Assembly: GCA_030587405.1 (NCBI GenBank)
Contig: JAUQZD010000032.1
Coordinates: forward strand, 1-5,924
Length of the DNA: 5,924 bases
Direction: 5' to 3'
From: Candidatus Freyrarchaeum guaymasense
Lineage (GTDB): Archaea > Asgardarchaeota > Jordarchaeia > Jordarchaeales > Freyrarchaeaceae
Shown: piece by piece, positions 5,061 through 5,924 of the stretch
How the letters are laid out: the number at the start of each line of letters is the position of its first letter
Position numbering within the stretch: position 1 is the stretch's first letter
Made by a program: the position numbers and the translations under genes
Notes under the pieces: generated by a model
The model's database searches: none
Told to the model about the DNA's origin: nothing
Seen by the model: the letters and a program-made list of their open reading frames with translations, nothing else

Positions 5061-5924
5061 TTGCCCTCGGTGGTTTCCATCGTTAAGACCGATGGCAATG
5101 TTGAAGACGCTGTTAGAAGAGCGGTTGAACTGGCTGGAGGAATAAAGTTAAACGGTGAAACCGTGCTTTTAAAGCCCAACCTGTGTGCCGCTAAGCCTTC
5201 AGGTAGCGGTATAGTCACGAGCACTGAGGTCGTTTCGGCGATGGTAAAGCTGGTTAAGGATCTGGGAGGGGAGGTACTAGTCGGTGATTTGCCCATAGCA
5301 GGGTGGGATCCAGAGGAAACGTATCGTGTGACGGGGATGAGGGAGGCTGTGGAGGCTGCAGGAGGAACATTTGTCGATTTCAGTAAGGATGAAGCTGTGA
5401 CGATACAGATTCCAAGTGCAAAAAAGCTGAAGAAGGTTAAAGTAGTTAAGACCGCGTTAACCGTCGACGCTATAATCTCTCTGCCAGTGCTCAAAGCACA
5501 CTTCTTCACCGGTTTAACCTTATCGATAAAAAACCTGAAGGGGCTGACCTGGCAAGATCAGAGGACTAAGATCCATGTTTTAGGATTGCATGAGCCTGTA
5601 GTAGACCTGTTATCGGCTTTCCGCCAGAAGCTGATTTTTAGCCTTGTCGACGGGACGGTAGGATGCGAAGCAATAAAGCCTTCAGGGCCTTTGTATGGTC
5701 CAACAGAGGGGAAGCCTGTAAGGTTGAACCTCATTGTTGCTGGTGCAGATCCTGTAGCCGTTGACAGCGTAACAGCAAGGATTGCTGGGTTAGACCCGCA
5801 TAGCATGAAGATACTTAAGATCGCAAGCGAGAGAGGGCTGGGGGAAATAGAAGACATAGAGATTAGAGGGGAAGACGTTAAACCGTTCAAGCTTAAGAGG
5901 AGGTTTATAGATAAAATACTTCAA
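5061..5924 (+). CDS. DUF362 family protein (COG2006), 3' partial
   Basis: The frame from TTG 5061 is open for 288 codons to the window edge with no stop, so the C-terminus is missing. The protein matches the DUF362 family: VLLKPNL with K38, P39 and N40 near the start; LPVLKAHFFTG (K145, H147); LSIKNLKGL (K157 to G161); LVDGTVG (D197) followed by EAIKPSGPLYGP; and AGADPVAVDS (D230, D235). DUF362 proteins are widespread in archaea and anaerobic bacteria, have no agreed biochemical role, and are sometimes fused to C-terminal 4Fe-4S ferredoxin domains; such a domain could lie beyond the edge. The conserved Lys, His and Asp residues suggest a ligand-binding or catalytic site, but that is inference. 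No signal peptide or membrane segment is visible. The start is supported by GAGGAGG seven bases upstream and a TTTAAA box at 5008. It is probably transcribed separately from the phosphodiesterase gene. Confidence 0.9.
   Translation, partial: MPSVVSIVKTDGNVEDAVRRAVELAGGIKLNGETVLLKPNLCAAKPSGSGIVTSTEVVSAMVKLVKDLGGEVLVGDLPIAGWDPEETYRVTGMREAVEAAGGTFVDFSKDEAVTIQIPSAKKLKKVKVVKTALTVDAIISLPVLKAHFFTGLTLSIKNLKGLTWQDQRTKIHVLGLHEPVVDLLSAFRQKLIFSLVDGTVGCEAIKPSGPLYGPTEGKPVRLNLIVAGADPVAVDSVTARIAGLDPHSMKILKIASERGLGEIEDIEIRGEDVKPFKLKRRFIDKILQ

Noticed and set aside
4921..5145. A 74-codon frame starting at ATG 4921 just after the phosphodiesterase gene
   Set aside because: It overlaps the well-supported DUF362 start by 85 bases, runs through the promoter-like AT-rich gap, ends inside conserved DUF362 codons and shows no recognisable domain. 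A short real gene cannot be fully excluded, since GAAGGG lies directly before the ATG.
5036..5509. A 157-codon frame on the minus strand at the DUF362 gene
   Set aside because: The + strand frame encodes clear DUF362 motifs over the same bases; the minus frame is a low-complexity Ser/Thr/Pro shadow, as is the one at 5558-5890.

Overview
The window looks archaeal. Predicted start sites are preceded by TATA-like boxes (TTTTATA, TTATAT, TTTAAA) rather than -35/-10 pairs, several genes begin with TTG or GTG behind good Shine-Dalgarno sequences, arginine is mostly AGG/AGA, and the gene content (phosphohexomutase, 6-phospho-3-hexuloisomerase-like SIS protein, DUF362 protein) is common in archaea. 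I lean towards a thermophilic TACK-type lineage, but that is inference and no marker gene here proves it. There are no rRNA, tRNA, CRISPR or transposon signals.

Layout from left to right. (1) Bases 3-1325 (+) hold a phosphohexomutase (PMM/PGM/GlmM superfamily) whose first dozen or so residues lie off the window; all four of its signature loops are altered. (2) Bases 1327-1884 (-) hold an SIS-domain sugar-phosphate isomerase resembling archaeal 6-phospho-3-hexuloisomerase, converging on the mutase with one base between the stop codons. (3) A divergent promoter region precedes a two-gene unit on the + strand: an unrecognised 96-residue protein (2054-2344) and, one base later, a retaining GT4 glycosyltransferase (2346-3536). 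(4) A small single-pass membrane protein (3542-3922, -) converges on the glycosyltransferase with a 5-base gap. (5) Bases 3923-4102 are a divergent control region with a perfect 8-bp inverted repeat next to a strong TATA box. (6) A PhnP-like metallo-beta-lactamase-fold phosphodiesterase (4103-4900, +) follows. (7) After a 160-base AT-rich gap with repeated ACGAATT units, a DUF362 protein starts at TTG 5061 and runs off the right edge.

Three of the proteins (mutase, isomerase, glycosyltransferase) belong to families that interconvert sugar phosphates or transfer sugars, so the left two thirds may form a sugar-phosphate/glycoconjugate neighbourhood. They are not one operon (strands alternate), so joint function is inference. 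The most notable points are the remodelled active site of the mutase, the isomerase lacking the usual C-terminal tail of its family, the small protein coupled to the glycosyltransferase, and the palindrome abutting the promoter of the membrane protein. I do not see clear evidence of a wholly new system such as a defence island or mobile element.
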